64,000 bases of DNA from Streptomyces collinus Tu 365 (GTDB lineage: Bacteria; Actinomycetota; Actinomycetes; Streptomycetales; Streptomycetaceae). The notes below the pieces were generated by a model. That model saw only the letters and a program-made list of their open reading frames with translations. It was not told the DNA's origin and did not search any database. Position numbers and translations under genes: made by a program. Of the stretch, positions 26,825 to 36,649 are shown piece after piece (the first letter of the stretch is position 1; the number at the start of each line of letters is the position of its first letter). The stretch lies in NCBI RefSeq assembly GCF_000444875.1, contig NC_021985.1, positions 3,357,535 through 3,421,534 on the forward strand, given 5' to 3'.

Positions 26825-27982
26825 TTACAGGCCCATGTCCTTGGCGATGATCGTCTTCATGATCTCGCTGGTGCCGCCGTAGATGCGGTTGACGCGGTTG
26901 TCCGCGTACAGGCGGGCGATCGGGTACTCGTTCATGTACCCGTAGCCGCCGTGCAGCTGGAGGCAGCGGTCGATCACGCGGTGGGCGACCTCGGTGCAGA
27001 ACAGCTTGGCGGAGGCGGCCTCGGCGGGGGTCAGCTCACCGGCGTCCAGCGCCTCGGTCGCGCGGTCGGCGACGGCCTCGGCCGCGTCCACCTCGGCCTG
27101 GCAGGCGGCCAGCTCGAACTTGGTGTTCTGGAAGTGGGCGACCGGCTTGCCGAAGACGGTGCGCTCCTGGACGTACTGCTTGGCGAACCGGACGGCGGCC
27201 TTGGCCTGGGCGTAGGCGCCGAAGGCGATGCCCCAGCGCTCGGAGGCCAGGTTGTGGCCGAGGTAGTAGAAGCCCTTGTTCTCCTCGCCCAGCAGGTCCT
27301 CGACCGGGACCTTGACGTCGACGAACGCCAGCTCGGCGGTGTCGGAGGTCTTCAGGCCGAGCTTGTCGAGCTTGCGGCCGACGGAGTAGCCCTCGGACTT
27401 GGTGTCGACGGCGAACAGGGAGATGCCGTGGCGGCGGTCCTCTGCGGTCGGCGCGGCCGTGCGGGCGCAGACGATGACCTTGTCGGCGTGCACACCGCCG
27501 GTGATGAAGGTCTTGGCGCCGTTGAGGACGTAGTGGGTGCCGTCCTCGGAGAGCTTCGCGGTGGACTTCATGCCCGCGAGGTCGGAGCCGGTGCCCGGCT
27601 CCGTCATCGCGATGGCCCACATCTCCTCGCCGGTGACGAACTTCGGCAGGAAGCGCTTCTTCTGCTCGTCGGTGGCGAGCATCTTGATGTACGGGAGGGC
27701 GAGCAGCACGTGCACGCCGGAGCCGCCGAACTGGACGCCCGCGCGAGCGGTCTCCTCGTAGAGGACGGCCTCGAACTTGTGGCTCTCCATGCCCGCCCCG
27801 CCGAACTCCTCGGGGACGTTGATGCCGAAGATGCCCAGCTCGCCGAGCTTGTAGTAGAAGTCGCGCGGGGCCTGGCCGGCCGCGAACCACTCGTCGTAGA
27901 CGGGCACGACCTCGGCCTCGATGAAGGCGCGGAGGGTCTCCCGGAACGCCTCGTGATCCTCGTTGAACACCGTACGGCGCAC
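26825..27982 (-). CDS. Acyl-CoA dehydrogenase
   Basis: A 385-residue FAD enzyme that introduces the alpha-beta double bond in acyl-CoAs. It has the FAD/substrate motif AMTEPGTGSDLAGM, LNGAKTFITGG, the C-terminal helix region LQLHGGYGYMNEYPIARLYADNR and IYGGTSEIMKTIIAKDMGL. I chose GTG 27980-27982 (RRTVFNEDHEAF...) because GGAGGT sits eight bases upstream and family similarity begins there. A GTG at 28021 in the same frame would add 13 residues including a TTA codon. It lies downstream of a TetR gene and upstream of tesB. Confidence 0.9.
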   Translation of the reverse strand: MRRTVFNEDHEAFRETLRAFIEAEVVPVYDEWFAAGQAPRDFYYKLGELGIFGINVPEEFGGAGMESHKFEAVLYEETARAGVQFGGSGVHVLLALPYIKMLATDEQKKRFLPKFVTGEEMWAIAMTEPGTGSDLAGMKSTAKLSEDGTHYVLNGAKTFITGGVHADKVIVCARTAAPTAEDRRHGISLFAVDTKSEGYSVGRKLDKLGLKTSDTAELAFVDVKVPVEDLLGEENKGFYYLGHNLASERWGIAFGAYAQAKAAVRFAKQYVQERTVFGKPVAHFQNTKFELAACQAEVDAAEAVADRATEALDAGELTPAEAASAKLFCTEVAHRVIDRCLQLHGGYGYMNEYPIARLYADNRVNRIYGGTSEIMKTIIAKDMGL

Positions 27983-28081
27983 GCCGCCCACCTCCAGGTA
28001 CCTGTCTAAGCGCTTGCTCACTCTCGAAGATACCGGCGAGTACGCTCAGCCGTCCAGGGTGAGGTGCGCCACCCGTCCGGG

Positions 28082-28699
28082 TCAGCCCTCGGCGATGCCC
28101 TCCGGGGCACCCGCCGCGGCGAAGGCGCCCCGGGCCATCCGGTGCAGCAGCGCCGCCGTGGCCCCGCGGCCGGGCAGGGTGCCGGCGCGGCCGAGGTGCG
28201 GCGTGGAGTTGAGCAGGCCGAAGACGGAGTGGACGGCGGAGCGGGCCGACGGCTCGGTGAGGGCCGGGTAGACCTCCCGGACCACCTCGACCCACAGCTC
28301 CACGTACTGCCGCTGGAGCTGGCGCACCAGCTTGCGGTCGCTGTCGCGCAGCCGGTCGAGCTCACGGTCGTGCAGGGTGATCAGGGGACGGTCGTCCAGG
28401 GCGAAGTCGATGTGGCCCTCGATGAGCGAGTCCAGCACGGCCGGGGCGCCCGAGCGCCCGTCGGCCTCCGCCAGGCGCCGCTTCGCGCCGGTCAGCAGCT
28501 GGCCGCTGATGCCGACCAGCAGCTCGGCGAGCATCGCGTCCTTGCCGGGGAAGTGCCGGTACAGACCGGGTCCGCTGATGCCGACCGCCGCGCCTATCTC
28601 GTCCACGCCGACGCCGTGGAAACCACGCTCGGCGAAGAGGCGGGCGGCCTCCTTGAGGATCTGCTCGCGGCGGGTGGGGGCGTCGGTTCTGGTGACCAT
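28082..28699 (-). CDS. TetR family regulator of the acyl-CoA carboxylase operon
   Basis: A 205-residue repressor. Helix-turn-helix at about 12-60 (RREQILKEAARLFAERGFHG, VGVDEIGAAVGISGPGLYRHF), followed by an all-helical ligand domain with RPLITLHDRELDRL and RQYVELWVEVVREVYP. It diverges from accD1 over a 97-bp gap holding two GTTAR-N6-TTAAC palindromes. The position and sites match, from memory, the AccR repressor described in S. avermitilis that senses short-chain acyl-CoAs. Its orientation also allows read-through into the acyl-CoA dehydrogenase and tesB genes. Confidence 0.9.
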   Translation of the reverse strand: MVTRTDAPTRREQILKEAARLFAERGFHGVGVDEIGAAVGISGPGLYRHFPGKDAMLAELLVGISGQLLTGAKRRLAEADGRSGAPAVLDSLIEGHIDFALDDRPLITLHDRELDRLRDSDRKLVRQLQRQYVELWVEVVREVYPALTEPSARSAVHSVFGLLNSTPHLGRAGTLPGRGATAALLHRMARGAFAAAGAPEGIAEG

Positions 28700-28721
28700 G
28701 CCTGCAATTCTAGACAGCGAG

Positions 28722-28737
28722 GTTAGCGGTCGTTAAC
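28722..28737. promoter_or_regulatory. TetR-type operator, proximal to the regulator gene
   Basis: GTTAGCGGTCGTTAAC, with flanks giving the near-perfect 20-bp palindrome 28720-28739. It fits GTTAA-N6-TTAAC with one deviation and lies 22 bp upstream of the TetR start codon, suggesting autorepression. Confidence 0.75.
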
Positions 28738-28749
28738 CTGAAGGAAATG

Positions 28750-28765
28750 GTTAACGCTCATTAAC
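28750..28765. promoter_or_regulatory. TetR-type operator, proximal to accD1
   Basis: GTTAACGCTCATTAAC is an exact GTTAA-N6-TTAAC palindrome, 30 bp before the accD1 start and 28 bp (centre to centre) from the sister site. It probably overlaps the accD1 promoter. Confidence 0.8.
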
Positions 28766-28795
28766 AGTACGACCACTGGGTGAGGGGACCGCAGG

Positions 28796-30412
28796 ATGCA
28801 GGAGGCACCGGAGCTGACGAGCGCGGCAGATCCCGCGTCGGAGGCCTGGCGAGCCAATGAACAGGCTCACCTCGCCCTCGTCGGCGAGCTGCGCGCCAAG
28901 CTGGGCGCGGCCGCCGAGGGCGGCGGGGAGAAGGCGCGGGCGCGGCACACCGCGCGCGGGAAGCTGCTGCCGAGGGACAGGGTGGACACCCTGCTCGACC
29001 CCGGCTCACCGTTCCTGGAGCTGGCCCCCCTCGCCGCCGACGGGATGTACGACGGACAGGCGCCGGCCGCCGGCGTGATCGCCGGGATCGGGCGGGTCAG
29101 CGGGCGCGAGTGCGTGATCGTCGCCAACGACGCCACCGTCAAGGGCGGCACCTACTACCCGATGACGGTGAAGAAGCACCTGCGCGCGCAGGAGGTGGCC
29201 CTGGACAACCGGCTGCCGTGCGTCTACCTGGTCGACTCGGGCGGCGCGTTCCTGCCGATGCAGGACGAGGTGTTCCCGGACCGCGAGCACTTCGGGCGGA
29301 TCTTCTACAACCAGGCGCGGATGTCCGGCGCCGGTATCCCGCAGATCGCGGCGGTCCTCGGCTCGTGCACGGCCGGCGGCGCGTACGTGCCGGCCATGAG
29401 CGACGAGGCCGTGATCGTGCGCAACCAGGGGACGATCTTCCTCGGCGGTCCGCCACTGGTGAAGGCGGCCACCGGCGAGGTCGTCACGGCCGAGGAGCTG
29501 GGCGGCGGCGAGGTGCACTCCCGGGTCTCCGGTGTCACCGACCACCTCGCCGAGGACGACGCGCACGCCCTGCGGATCGTGCGCGACATCGTCGCCACGC
29601 TCCCCGCGCGGCAGCCGCTGCCCTGGGAGGTCACACCGGTCGTCGAGCCGAAGGTGGACCCGTACGGGATCTACGGCGCCGTGCCGGTGGACTCGCGCAC
29701 CCCCTACGACGTGCGCGAGATCATCGCGCGCGTGGCCGACGGCTCCCGGTTCGCCGAGTTCAAGAGCGAGTACGGGCAGACCCTGATCACCGGCTTCGCC
29801 CGGATCCACGGGCACCCCGTCGGGATCGTCGCCAACAACGGCATCCTCTTCTCCGAGTCCGCCCAGAAGGGCGCCCACTTCATCGAGCTGTGCGACCAGC
29901 GCGGCATCCCGCTGGTGTTCCTGCAGAACATCTCCGGCTTCATGGTCGGCAAGGACTACGAGGCGGGCGGCATCGCCAAGCACGGCGCCAAGATGGTCAC
30001 GGCGGTGGCCTGCACCCGGGTGCCGAAGCTGACGGTGGTGGTCGGCGGCTCGTACGGGGCCGGCAACTACTCGATGTGCGGCCGGGCCTACTCCCCCCGC
30101 TTCCTGTGGATGTGGCCCAACGCCAAGATCTCCGTGATGGGCGGCGAGCAGGCCGCGTCCGTGCTCGCCACGGTCAAGCGGGACCAGCTGGAGGCCCGCG
30201 GCGAGGACTGGGCGGCCGAGGACGAGGAGGCGTTCAAGGCGCCGATCCGCGCGCAGTACGAGCACCAGGGCAACGCCTACTACGCCACCGCCCGCCTGTG
30301 GGACGACGGCGTCATCGACCCGCTGGAGACCCGTCAGGTGCTGGGACTCGCCCTGACGGCCTGCGCCAACGCGCCCCTGGGAGACCCCCAGTTCGGCGTC
30401 TTCCGGATGTGA
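28796..30412 (+). CDS. accD1: Methylcrotonyl-CoA carboxylase, beta (carboxyltransferase) subunit
   Basis: A 538-residue carboxyltransferase that moves CO2 from biotin to the acyl-CoA. Both crotonase-like halves are present, with GGGYVPAM-like [20 protein letters not shown] and, in the second half, [24 protein letters not shown] and [21 protein letters not shown], characteristic of MCC beta subunits rather than propionyl-CoA carboxylases. Operon context (biotin subunit, HMG-CoA lyase, acyl-CoA dehydrogenase) supports 3-methylcrotonyl-CoA of leucine breakdown. ATG 28796 follows GAGGGG. Expression is probably controlled by the divergent TetR. Confidence 0.93.
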   Translation: MQEAPELTSAADPASEAWRANEQAHLALVGELRAKLGAAAEGGGEKARARHTARGKLLPRDRVDTLLDPGSPFLELAPLAADGMYDGQAPAAGVIAGIGRVSGRECVIVANDATVKGGTYYPMTVKKHLRAQEVALDNRLPCVYLVDSGGAFLPMQDEVFPDREHFGRIFYNQARMSGAGIPQIAAVLGSCTAGGAYVPAMSDEAVIVRNQGTIFLGGPPLVKAATGEVVTAEELGGGEVHSRVSGVTDHLAEDDAHALRIVRDIVATLPARQPLPWEVTPVVEPKVDPYGIYGAVPVDSRTPYDVREIIARVADGSRFAEFKSEYGQTLITGFARIHGHPVGIVANNGILFSESAQKGAHFIELCDQRGIPLVFLQNISGFMVGKDYEAGGIAKHGAKMVTAVACTRVPKLTVVVGGSYGAGNYSMCGRAYSPRFLWMWPNAKISVMGGEQAASVLATVKRDQLEARGEDWAAEDEEAFKAPIRAQYEHQGNAYYATARLWDDGVIDPLETRQVLGLALTACANAPLGDPQFGVFRM

Positions 30413-30423
30413 GGAGGGGAACC

Positions 30424-32349
30424 GTGTTCGACACAGTGCTGGTGGCCAACCGGGGCGAGATCGCCGTACGGGTCATCCGTACGCTCCGCTCGCTGGGCGT
30501 GCGCTCGGTGGCGGTCTTCTCCGACGCCGACGCCGACGCGCGGCACGTCAGGGAGGCCGACACGGCGGTACGGATCGGGCCCGCGCCCGCGTCCGAGAGC
30601 TACCTGTCGGTGGAGCGGCTGCTGGAGGCCGCCGCCCGCAGCGGCGCCCAGGCGGTCCACCCGGGGTACGGCTTCCTCGCCGAGAACACGGGCTTCGCCC
30701 GTGCGTGCGAGGAGGCGGGGCTGGTGTTCATCGGCCCCTCGGCGGACGCGATCGCCCTGATGGGCGACAAGATCCGCGCCAAGGAGACGGTGAAGGCGGC
30801 CGGCGTCCCGGTCGTGCCGGGGTCGAGCGGCAGCGGGCTCACGGACGCCGAACTGGCCTCCGCCGCACGCGAGATCGGCGTGCCGGTGCTGCTCAAGCCG
30901 TCCGCCGGCGGCGGTGGCAAGGGCATGCGGCTGGTGCGGGACGTGACCGCGCTGGAGGAGGAGATCGCGGCGGCCCGCCGCGAGGCCCGCGCCTCCTTCG
31001 GGGACGACACCCTGCTGGTGGAGCGGTGGGTCGACCGCCCCCGGCACATCGAGATCCAGGTGCTGGCGGACGGCCACGGCAACGTGGTCCACCTCGGCGA
31101 GCGCGAGTGCTCCCTGCAGCGGCGGCACCAGAAGATCATCGAGGAGGCGCCCAGCGTGCTCCTCGACGAGGCCACCCGGGCCGCCATGGGCGAGGCCGCC
31201 GTGCAGGCGGCGCGCTCGTGCGGGTACCGGGGCGCGGGCACGGTGGAGTTCATCGTGCCGGGCGGCGACCCGTCGTCGTACTACTTCATGGAGATGAACA
31301 CCCGCCTCCAGGTGGAGCACCCGGTCACCGAGCTGATCACGGGCCTGGACCTGGTGGAGTGGCAGCTGCGGGTGGCGGCCGGGGAGCCGCTGGGCTTCGG
31401 GCAGCAGGACGTGACGCTGACCGGCCACGCGGTCGAGGCCCGGATCTGCGCCGAGGACCCCGCGCGCGGCTTCCTGCCCTCCGGTGGCACGGTGCTGCTG
31501 CTCGACGAGCCGCAGGGCGACGGTGTGCGCACCGACTCCGGCCTCAGCGAGGGCACGGAGGTGGGCAGCCTGTACGACCCGATGCTGTCCAAGGTCATCG
31601 CCTACGGCCCCGACCGCGCGACGGCGCTGCGCAGGCTCCGCTCCGCCCTGGCGGGGACGGTCACCCTGGGGGTGCAGACCAACGCGGGGTTCCTGCGGCG
31701 GCTGCTGGCGCATCCGGCGGTGGTGGCGGGCGAGCTGGACACCGGTCTGGTGGAGCGCGTGGTGGACGAGCTGGTCCCCGCCGAGGTGCCGGAGGAGGTG
31801 TACGAGGCGGCGGCCGCCGTGCGCCAGGAGGCGCTAAAGCCCCGGGGCGAGGGCTGGACCGACCCCTTCTCGGTGCCGAGCGGCTGGCGCCTCGGCGGCA
31901 CCCCGAAGGCGGCCGCGTTCGACCTGCGGGTGACCGAGCCGGTCAGGTACACCCCGCGCGGCGCGTACAGCGTCGCGGGCGACCGGGTGTCCGTCACCCT
32001 CGACGGCGTCCGCCACTCCTTCCGCCGGGCCAGTGACTGGCTCGGCCGGGACGGCGACTCCTGGCAGGTGCGGGACCACGACCCGGTCGCGGCGTCCCTC
32101 ACCGGGGCCGCGCACGCGGGCGCCGACTCGCTCACCGCGCCTATGCCGGGCACCGTGACCGTGGTGAAGGTGGCCGTGGGCGACGAGGTCACGGCGGGTC
32201 AGAGCCTGCTGGTGGTCGAGGCGATGAAGATGGAGCACGTCATCTCCGCCCCGCACGCCGGCACGGTCGCCGAACTGGACGTGACCCCGGGCTCGACGGT
32301 CGCCATGGACCAGGTCCTCGCCGTCATCGCACCCAGGGAGGCGGAGTGA
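30424..32349 (+). CDS. Methylcrotonyl-CoA carboxylase, alpha (biotin carboxylase/BCCP) subunit
   Basis: A 641-residue protein with a biotin carboxylase domain (1-450: [24 protein letters not shown]-grasp loop [26 protein letters not shown]), a BT-like linker (about 460-560), and a C-terminal biotin carrier domain with [10 protein letters not shown], where K602 should carry biotin. GTG 30424 lies 11 bp after accD1 behind GAGGAGGGGA. The last four bases overlap the HMG-CoA lyase start (GTGA). This subunit partners accD1, as inferred from the operon. Confidence 0.93.
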   Translation: MFDTVLVANRGEIAVRVIRTLRSLGVRSVAVFSDADADARHVREADTAVRIGPAPASESYLSVERLLEAAARSGAQAVHPGYGFLAENTGFARACEEAGLVFIGPSADAIALMGDKIRAKETVKAAGVPVVPGSSGSGLTDAELASAAREIGVPVLLKPSAGGGGKGMRLVRDVTALEEEIAAARREARASFGDDTLLVERWVDRPRHIEIQVLADGHGNVVHLGERECSLQRRHQKIIEEAPSVLLDEATRAAMGEAAVQAARSCGYRGAGTVEFIVPGGDPSSYYFMEMNTRLQVEHPVTELITGLDLVEWQLRVAAGEPLGFGQQDVTLTGHAVEARICAEDPARGFLPSGGTVLLLDEPQGDGVRTDSGLSEGTEVGSLYDPMLSKVIAYGPDRATALRRLRSALAGTVTLGVQTNAGFLRRLLAHPAVVAGELDTGLVERVVDELVPAEVPEEVYEAAAAVRQEALKPRGEGWTDPFSVPSGWRLGGTPKAAAFDLRVTEPVRYTPRGAYSVAGDRVSVTLDGVRHSFRRASDWLGRDGDSWQVRDHDPVAASLTGAAHAGADSLTAPMPGTVTVVKVAVGDEVTAGQSLLVVEAMKMEHVISAPHAGTVAELDVTPGSTVAMDQVLAVIAPREAE

Positions 32350-33287
32350 GCACCGGCGCGCTGCCCATGGTCGTACCGGCCCAGGACCTGCCCGCACGGG
32401 TGCGGATCCACGAGGTCGGCGCCCGTGACGGGCTGCAGAACGAGAAGACGGCCGTGCCGACCGAGGTGAAGGCCGAGTTCATCCGCCGGCTGGCCGACGC
32501 GGGCCTGACCACGATCGAGGCGACGAGCTTCGTCCACCCCAAGTGGGTGCCCCAGCTCGCGGACGCCGAGCAGCTGTTCCCGCTCGTCGCCGGCCTCGAC
32601 GCCGACCTCCCGGTGCTGGTGCCCAACCAGCGCGGCCTGGAGCGGGCCCTCGCCCTCGGCGCACGCCGCATCGCGGTGTTCGCCAGTGCCACGGAGTCCT
32701 TCGCGAAGGCCAACCTCAACCGCACCGTGGACGAGTCGCTGGCCGTGTTCGAGCCGGTGGTGCGGAAGGCGAAGGACGCGGGCGCGCACGTGCGCGGCTA
32801 CGTCTCGATGTGCTTCGGCGACCCCTGGGAGGGAGCGGTCCCGCTCCACCAGGTGGCCCGCGTCTGCACGGCCCTGCGGGACATGGGCTGCGACGAGCTG
32901 AGCCTAGGCGACACGATCGGGGTCGCCACCCCGGGCCATGTCCTGGAGCTGCTCTCCCTGCTGAACGAGGAGGGCGTGCCGACGAACACCATCGGCGTGC
33001 ACTTCCACGACACGTACGGCCAGGCGCTCGCGAACACCTACGCGGCCCTGGAACACGGTGTGACGACGATCGACGCGTCCGCCGGGGGCCTCGGCGGCTG
33101 CCCGTACGCCAAGTCCGCCACCGGCAACCTCGCCACCGAGGACCTCGTCTGGATGCTGCACGGCCTCGGCATCGAGACCGGGGTCGACCTCGGCCGTCTG
33201 ACCGCCACGAGCGTGTGGATGGCCGAACAGCTGGGCCGCCCGAGCCCGTCCCGTACCGTCCGCGCTCTCTCCCACAAGGACCAGTGA
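32346..33287 (+). CDS. hmgL: Hydroxymethylglutaryl-CoA lyase
   Basis: A 313-residue HMGL-like TIM-barrel enzyme that splits HMG-CoA to acetyl-CoA and acetoacetate, the last step of leucine catabolism. It has the metal/active-site start [16 protein letters not shown], the [17 protein letters not shown] strand with the metal His pair, and the lyase signature [20 protein letters not shown] with the catalytic Cys. The GTG start is coupled to the preceding gene through a 4-bp overlap. Confidence 0.95.
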   Translation: MSTGALPMVVPAQDLPARVRIHEVGARDGLQNEKTAVPTEVKAEFIRRLADAGLTTIEATSFVHPKWVPQLADAEQLFPLVAGLDADLPVLVPNQRGLERALALGARRIAVFASATESFAKANLNRTVDESLAVFEPVVRKAKDAGAHVRGYVSMCFGDPWEGAVPLHQVARVCTALRDMGCDELSLGDTIGVATPGHVLELLSLLNEEGVPTNTIGVHFHDTYGQALANTYAALEHGVTTIDASAGGLGGCPYAKSATGNLATEDLVWMLHGLGIETGVDLGRLTATSVWMAEQLGRPSPSRTVRALSHKDQ

Positions 33288-33292
33288 TCAGC

Positions 33293-34453
33293 ATGGACCA
33301 CCGCCTCAGCCCCGAGCTGGAGCAACTCCGCCGTACGGTCGAGGAGTTCGCGCACGACGTCGTGGCGCCGAAGATCGGCGACTTCTACGAGCGGCACGAG
33401 TTCCCGTACGAGATCGTCCGCGAGATGGGCCGCATGGGCCTGTTCGGGCTGCCGTTCCCGGAGGAGCACGGCGGCATGGGTGGCGACTACCTGGCGCTCG
33501 GCATCGCCCTGGAGGAGCTGGCCCGGGTGGACTCGTCGGTCGCCATCACCCTGGAGGCGGGCGTCTCCCTGGGCGCCATGCCGATCCACCTGTTCGGCAC
33601 GGAGGAGCAGAAGCGCGAGTGGCTCCCCCGGCTGTGCTCCGGCGAGATCCTCGGCGCCTTCGGCCTGACCGAGCCGGACGGCGGCAGCGACGCGGGCGCC
33701 ACCCGGACCACGGCCCGTCTCGACCCGGACACGGACGAGTGGGTGATCAACGGCTCGAAGTGCTTCATCACCAACTCCGGTACGGACATCACCGGTCTGG
33801 TGACGGTCACGGCGGTCACCGGCCGCAAGCCGGACGGCAGGCCGCAGATCTCGGCGATCATCGTTCCGTCGGGCACCCCCGGCTTCACGGTGGCCGCGCC
33901 GTACTCCAAGGTCGGCTGGAACGCCTCCGACACCCGTGAACTGTCCTTCCAGGACGTCCGGGTGCCCGCCGCGAACCTGCTGGGCACGGGAGGCCGGGGC
34001 TACGCCCAGTTCCTGCGCATCCTCGACGAGGGCCGCATCGCCATCGCGGCGCTCGCCACCGGCCTGGCCCAGGGCTGTGTCGACGAGTCGGTGAAGTACG
34101 CCAAGGAGCGGCACGCCTTCGGCCGGCCGATCGGCGCCAACCAGGCCATCCAGTTCAAGATCGCGGACATGGAGATGAAGGCGCACACGGCGCGGCTGGC
34201 CTGGCGCGACGCGGCCTACCGGCTGGTGGCCGGTGAGCCCTTCAAGAAGGAGGCGGCCATGGCCAAGCTGTACTCCTCCACGGTCGCCGTCGACAACGCC
34301 CGTGACGCCACGCAGGTCCACGGCGGTTACGGCTTCATGAACGAGTACCCGGTGGCCCGCATGTGGCGCGACTCCAAGATCCTGGAGATCGGCGAGGGCA
34401 CCAGCGAGGTCCAGCGCATGCTGATCGCCCGGGAGTTGGGCCTGGCCGGCTAG
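33293..34453 (+). CDS. acdH: Acyl-CoA dehydrogenase of branched-chain amino acid catabolism
   Basis: A 386-residue FAD enzyme, the fourth gene of the leucine operon, 5 bp after hmgL. Key regions are AFGLTEPDGGSDAG, WVINGSKCFITNSGTDI, the C-terminal QVHGGYGFMNEYPVARMWRDSKILEIGEGTSEVQRM and an invariant Glu there that could act as catalytic base. In S. coelicolor and S. avermitilis the gene named acdH, which I recall in this position, is needed for branched-chain amino acid catabolism. Isovaleryl-CoA would complete the pathway logic. ATG 33293 has AAGGA about 11 bases upstream. Confidence 0.93.
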   Translation: MDHRLSPELEQLRRTVEEFAHDVVAPKIGDFYERHEFPYEIVREMGRMGLFGLPFPEEHGGMGGDYLALGIALEELARVDSSVAITLEAGVSLGAMPIHLFGTEEQKREWLPRLCSGEILGAFGLTEPDGGSDAGATRTTARLDPDTDEWVINGSKCFITNSGTDITGLVTVTAVTGRKPDGRPQISAIIVPSGTPGFTVAAPYSKVGWNASDTRELSFQDVRVPAANLLGTGGRGYAQFLRILDEGRIAIAALATGLAQGCVDESVKYAKERHAFGRPIGANQAIQFKIADMEMKAHTARLAWRDAAYRLVAGEPFKKEAAMAKLYSSTVAVDNARDATQVHGGYGFMNEYPVARMWRDSKILEIGEGTSEVQRMLIARELGLAG

Positions 34454-34578
34454 CCGGCGCCGGTCCGCGAGGGGCCAACTCGCAACACGTCGGGGCGGGT
34501 CCGGTCGTAGGCGGCCGGGCCCGTCGGCGTGTCCGGGTGCGGCGCGCGGCGGCCGAGGGCCGCCCCCTGGACATCTAC

Positions 34579-34597
34579 TGAGGTTAGGCTAACCTAC
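34579..34597. promoter_or_regulatory. DmdR/IdeR-type iron box upstream of desE
   Basis: TGAGGTTAGGCTAACCTAC matches 17 of 19 positions of the TTAGGTTAGGCTAACCTAA palindrome bound by DmdR1. It lies about 52 bp before the desE start, so Fe2+-loaded DmdR1 should repress desE when iron is plentiful. Confidence 0.93.
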
Positions 34598-34648
34598 CTT
34601 CGAACTTGTCCGGCGGGCGCTCCGCCCCGGTCGAAAGCAGTCACACCC

Positions 34649-35695
34649 ATGCCCCATGCCCGTGCCACCCACCCCACTCGCCGCGGCCTGCTCGCCGCCG
34701 GCGGCGCCCTCGGACTCGGTGCCGCGCTCGCCGCCTGCGGGGACGGCAAGGGGAAGGACGGGGACTCCGGGAAGGCCGCCACGAGCGGCGAGTCCGGCCC
34801 CTGGAGCTTCAAGGACGACCGCGGCACGACCGTGAGGCTGGACAAGGCCCCCGCGAACATCGTCGCCTTCACCGGCGTCGCCGCCGCTCTCCACGACTAC
34901 GGCGTCCAGGTCAAGGGCGTCTTCGGACCCACGAGGACCGGCGACGGCAAGCCCGACGTCCAGGCCGGCGACATGGACATCAGCAAGGTGACCGTCCTCG
35001 GCAACACCTGGGGCCAGTTCAGCATCGAGAAGTACGCGGCCCTCGCGCCCGACGTGCTCGTCTCGACCATGTTCGACGACGCCGGCACCCTCTGGTACGT
35101 CCCCGACGAGTCGAAGAAGAAGATCGCCCAGCTGGCCCCCAGCGTCGGCATCTCCGTCTACGACCGCCAGCTCACCCGGCCGCTGCAGCGCCTGTGGGAC
35201 CTCGCCGAGTCGCTCGGCGCCGACATGAAGTCCGCGAAGGTCACCGCCGCCAAAAAGCGCTTCGAGGAGGCGGCCGCCCGGCTGCGCGCCGCCGCCAAGG
35301 CCAAGCCCGGCATCAGGGTGATGGCCGGTTCCGCGAGCGACCAGCTCTTCTACGTCTCCGGCACCGACCTCTCCGTCGACCTGGAGTACTTCAAGGCCCT
35401 GGGCGTGAACTTCGTGGAGCCCCCGGAGAGCGCCAAGAAGCAGGGCGGCGGCTGGTACGAGTCGCTGAGCTGGGAGAACGTCGACAAGTACCAGGCCGAC
35501 ATCATCATGATGGACGACCGCACCTCGGCCATCCAGCCCGCCGACATCACCAAGGCCACCTGGAAGAAGCTGCCCGCGGTCAAGGCCGGCCAGGTCATCG
35601 CGCGCTCGCCCGAGCCGATCCTGTCCTACGACAAGTGCGTGCCGCTGCTGACCGGCCTGGCCGAGGCCCTGGAGAAGGCCGAGAAGGTCAGCTAG
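34649..35695 (+). CDS. desE: Ferric-siderophore (desferrioxamine) ABC transporter substrate-binding lipoprotein
   Basis: A 348-residue lipoprotein that captures ferrioxamines outside the cell. The leader has twin arginines (TPTRRGLLAAGG-like) and a lipobox LAAC with Cys30. The mature part is a FecB/TroA-type binding protein: VAFTGVAAALHDYGVQVKGV, VLVSTMFDD and the C-terminal IARSPEPILSYDKCV. ATG 34649 puts the lipobox at a normal distance; the longer open frame upstream runs through the iron box and is rejected. Permease and ATPase genes are not in the window. Confidence 0.93.
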   Translation: MPHARATHPTRRGLLAAGGALGLGAALAACGDGKGKDGDSGKAATSGESGPWSFKDDRGTTVRLDKAPANIVAFTGVAAALHDYGVQVKGVFGPTRTGDGKPDVQAGDMDISKVTVLGNTWGQFSIEKYAALAPDVLVSTMFDDAGTLWYVPDESKKKIAQLAPSVGISVYDRQLTRPLQRLWDLAESLGADMKSAKVTAAKKRFEEAAARLRAAAKAKPGIRVMAGSASDQLFYVSGTDLSVDLEYFKALGVNFVEPPESAKKQGGGWYESLSWENVDKYQADIIMMDDRTSAIQPADITKATWKKLPAVKAGQVIARSPEPILSYDKCVPLLTGLAEALEKAEKVS

Positions 35696-35753
35696 ACCCC
35701 CTCCCTTCCTCCCTTCCTCACTCCCTTCCTGAACGGCAACCTCAGGAGCACCC

Positions 35754-36596
35754 ATGACGACGGCCGTGGCCGCCCCGTTCCGTTTCTTCTCCCTCCAGGT
35801 CGCACGGACGAGGCGGCTCGGGCCGTCCCTGGTCCGCGTCACCTTCGCCGGTGCCGACCTGCACGCCTTCCACTCCGGCGGACGCGACCAGTCCCTGTCG
35901 CTGTTCCTGCCGCACCCGGGCCAGCGCGAGCCCGCCGTGCCGCTGGAGCTGGGCGAGGGCTGGTGGCAGGGCTGGCGTGAACTCCCGGACGACGTACGGG
36001 CCGTGATGCGCTCGTACACCCTGCGCGCGCTGCGCAGGAACCCCGACGAGATCGACATCGACTTCGCGCTGCACGGCGTCGAGCCGGACGCCCCGGCACC
36101 CGCGGGCCCCGCCTCCCGCTGGGCGTCCCGGGCCACGGCGGGCGACCGCGTCCTGCTGCTGGGCCCGGCGGTCGCCGACAACCGCGCCATCCGCTTCCGG
36201 CCGCCCGCGGACACCGATCTGGTCGTGCTCTGGGGCGACGAGACCGCCGTACCGGCCGCGACCGCCGTCCTGGAGTCCCTGCCCCCGGGCACCCGCGTCC
36301 GGGCCTGGCTGGAGGTGCCGCACGCCGGCGACGTCCAGGAGGTGCGCACCGCGGCGGACGCGGAGATCACCTGGCTCGTGCGGCACGACGGGGCCCCCAT
36401 GGCCGTCGACGCCGTACGGGAGGCGCGGCTGCCCGACGCCGGGCGGCCGTACGTCTGGCTGGCGGGCGAGTCCGGCCGGGTGAAGGCGCTGCGCCGGCAC
36501 TTCACCGCCGAGCGCGGGATCGACCGGCGGCGCGTCACCTTCGTCGGGTACTGGCGCCGGGGCATGACGGAGGAGCAGCTCCGCGCGGCGGAGTAA
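35754..36596 (+). CDS. desF: Siderophore-interacting protein (ferric-siderophore reductase)
   Basis: A 280-residue FAD protein of the ViuB/SIP family that reduces Fe3+-siderophore inside the cell to release iron. The N-terminal FAD domain has VMRSYTLRALR (the RxYT flavin motif) and IDFALHG, and the C-terminal NAD(P)H half has VLLLGPAVADN, LVVLWGDETAVPA, WLAGESGRVKALRRHF and VTFVGYWRRG. ATG 35754 follows CAGGAG. It lies 58 bp after desE with no clear stop between, so it probably shares its iron-regulated transcript. Confidence 0.92.
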   Translation: MTTAVAAPFRFFSLQVARTRRLGPSLVRVTFAGADLHAFHSGGRDQSLSLFLPHPGQREPAVPLELGEGWWQGWRELPDDVRAVMRSYTLRALRRNPDEIDIDFALHGVEPDAPAPAGPASRWASRATAGDRVLLLGPAVADNRAIRFRPPADTDLVVLWGDETAVPAATAVLESLPPGTRVRAWLEVPHAGDVQEVRTAADAEITWLVRHDGAPMAVDAVREARLPDAGRPYVWLAGESGRVKALRRHFTAERGIDRRRVTFVGYWRRGMTEEQLRAAE

Positions 36597-36649
36597 CTCC
36601 CTTGCGAGTGACCCCGGTCATGGCACAGCCATATCTCGACCCGACAAAA

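Noticed and set aside
34529..34648. N-terminal extension of desE from an upstream ATG
   Set aside because: The extension runs through the iron box and would bury the lipobox deep inside the protein; ATG 34649 gives a normal lipoprotein leader.
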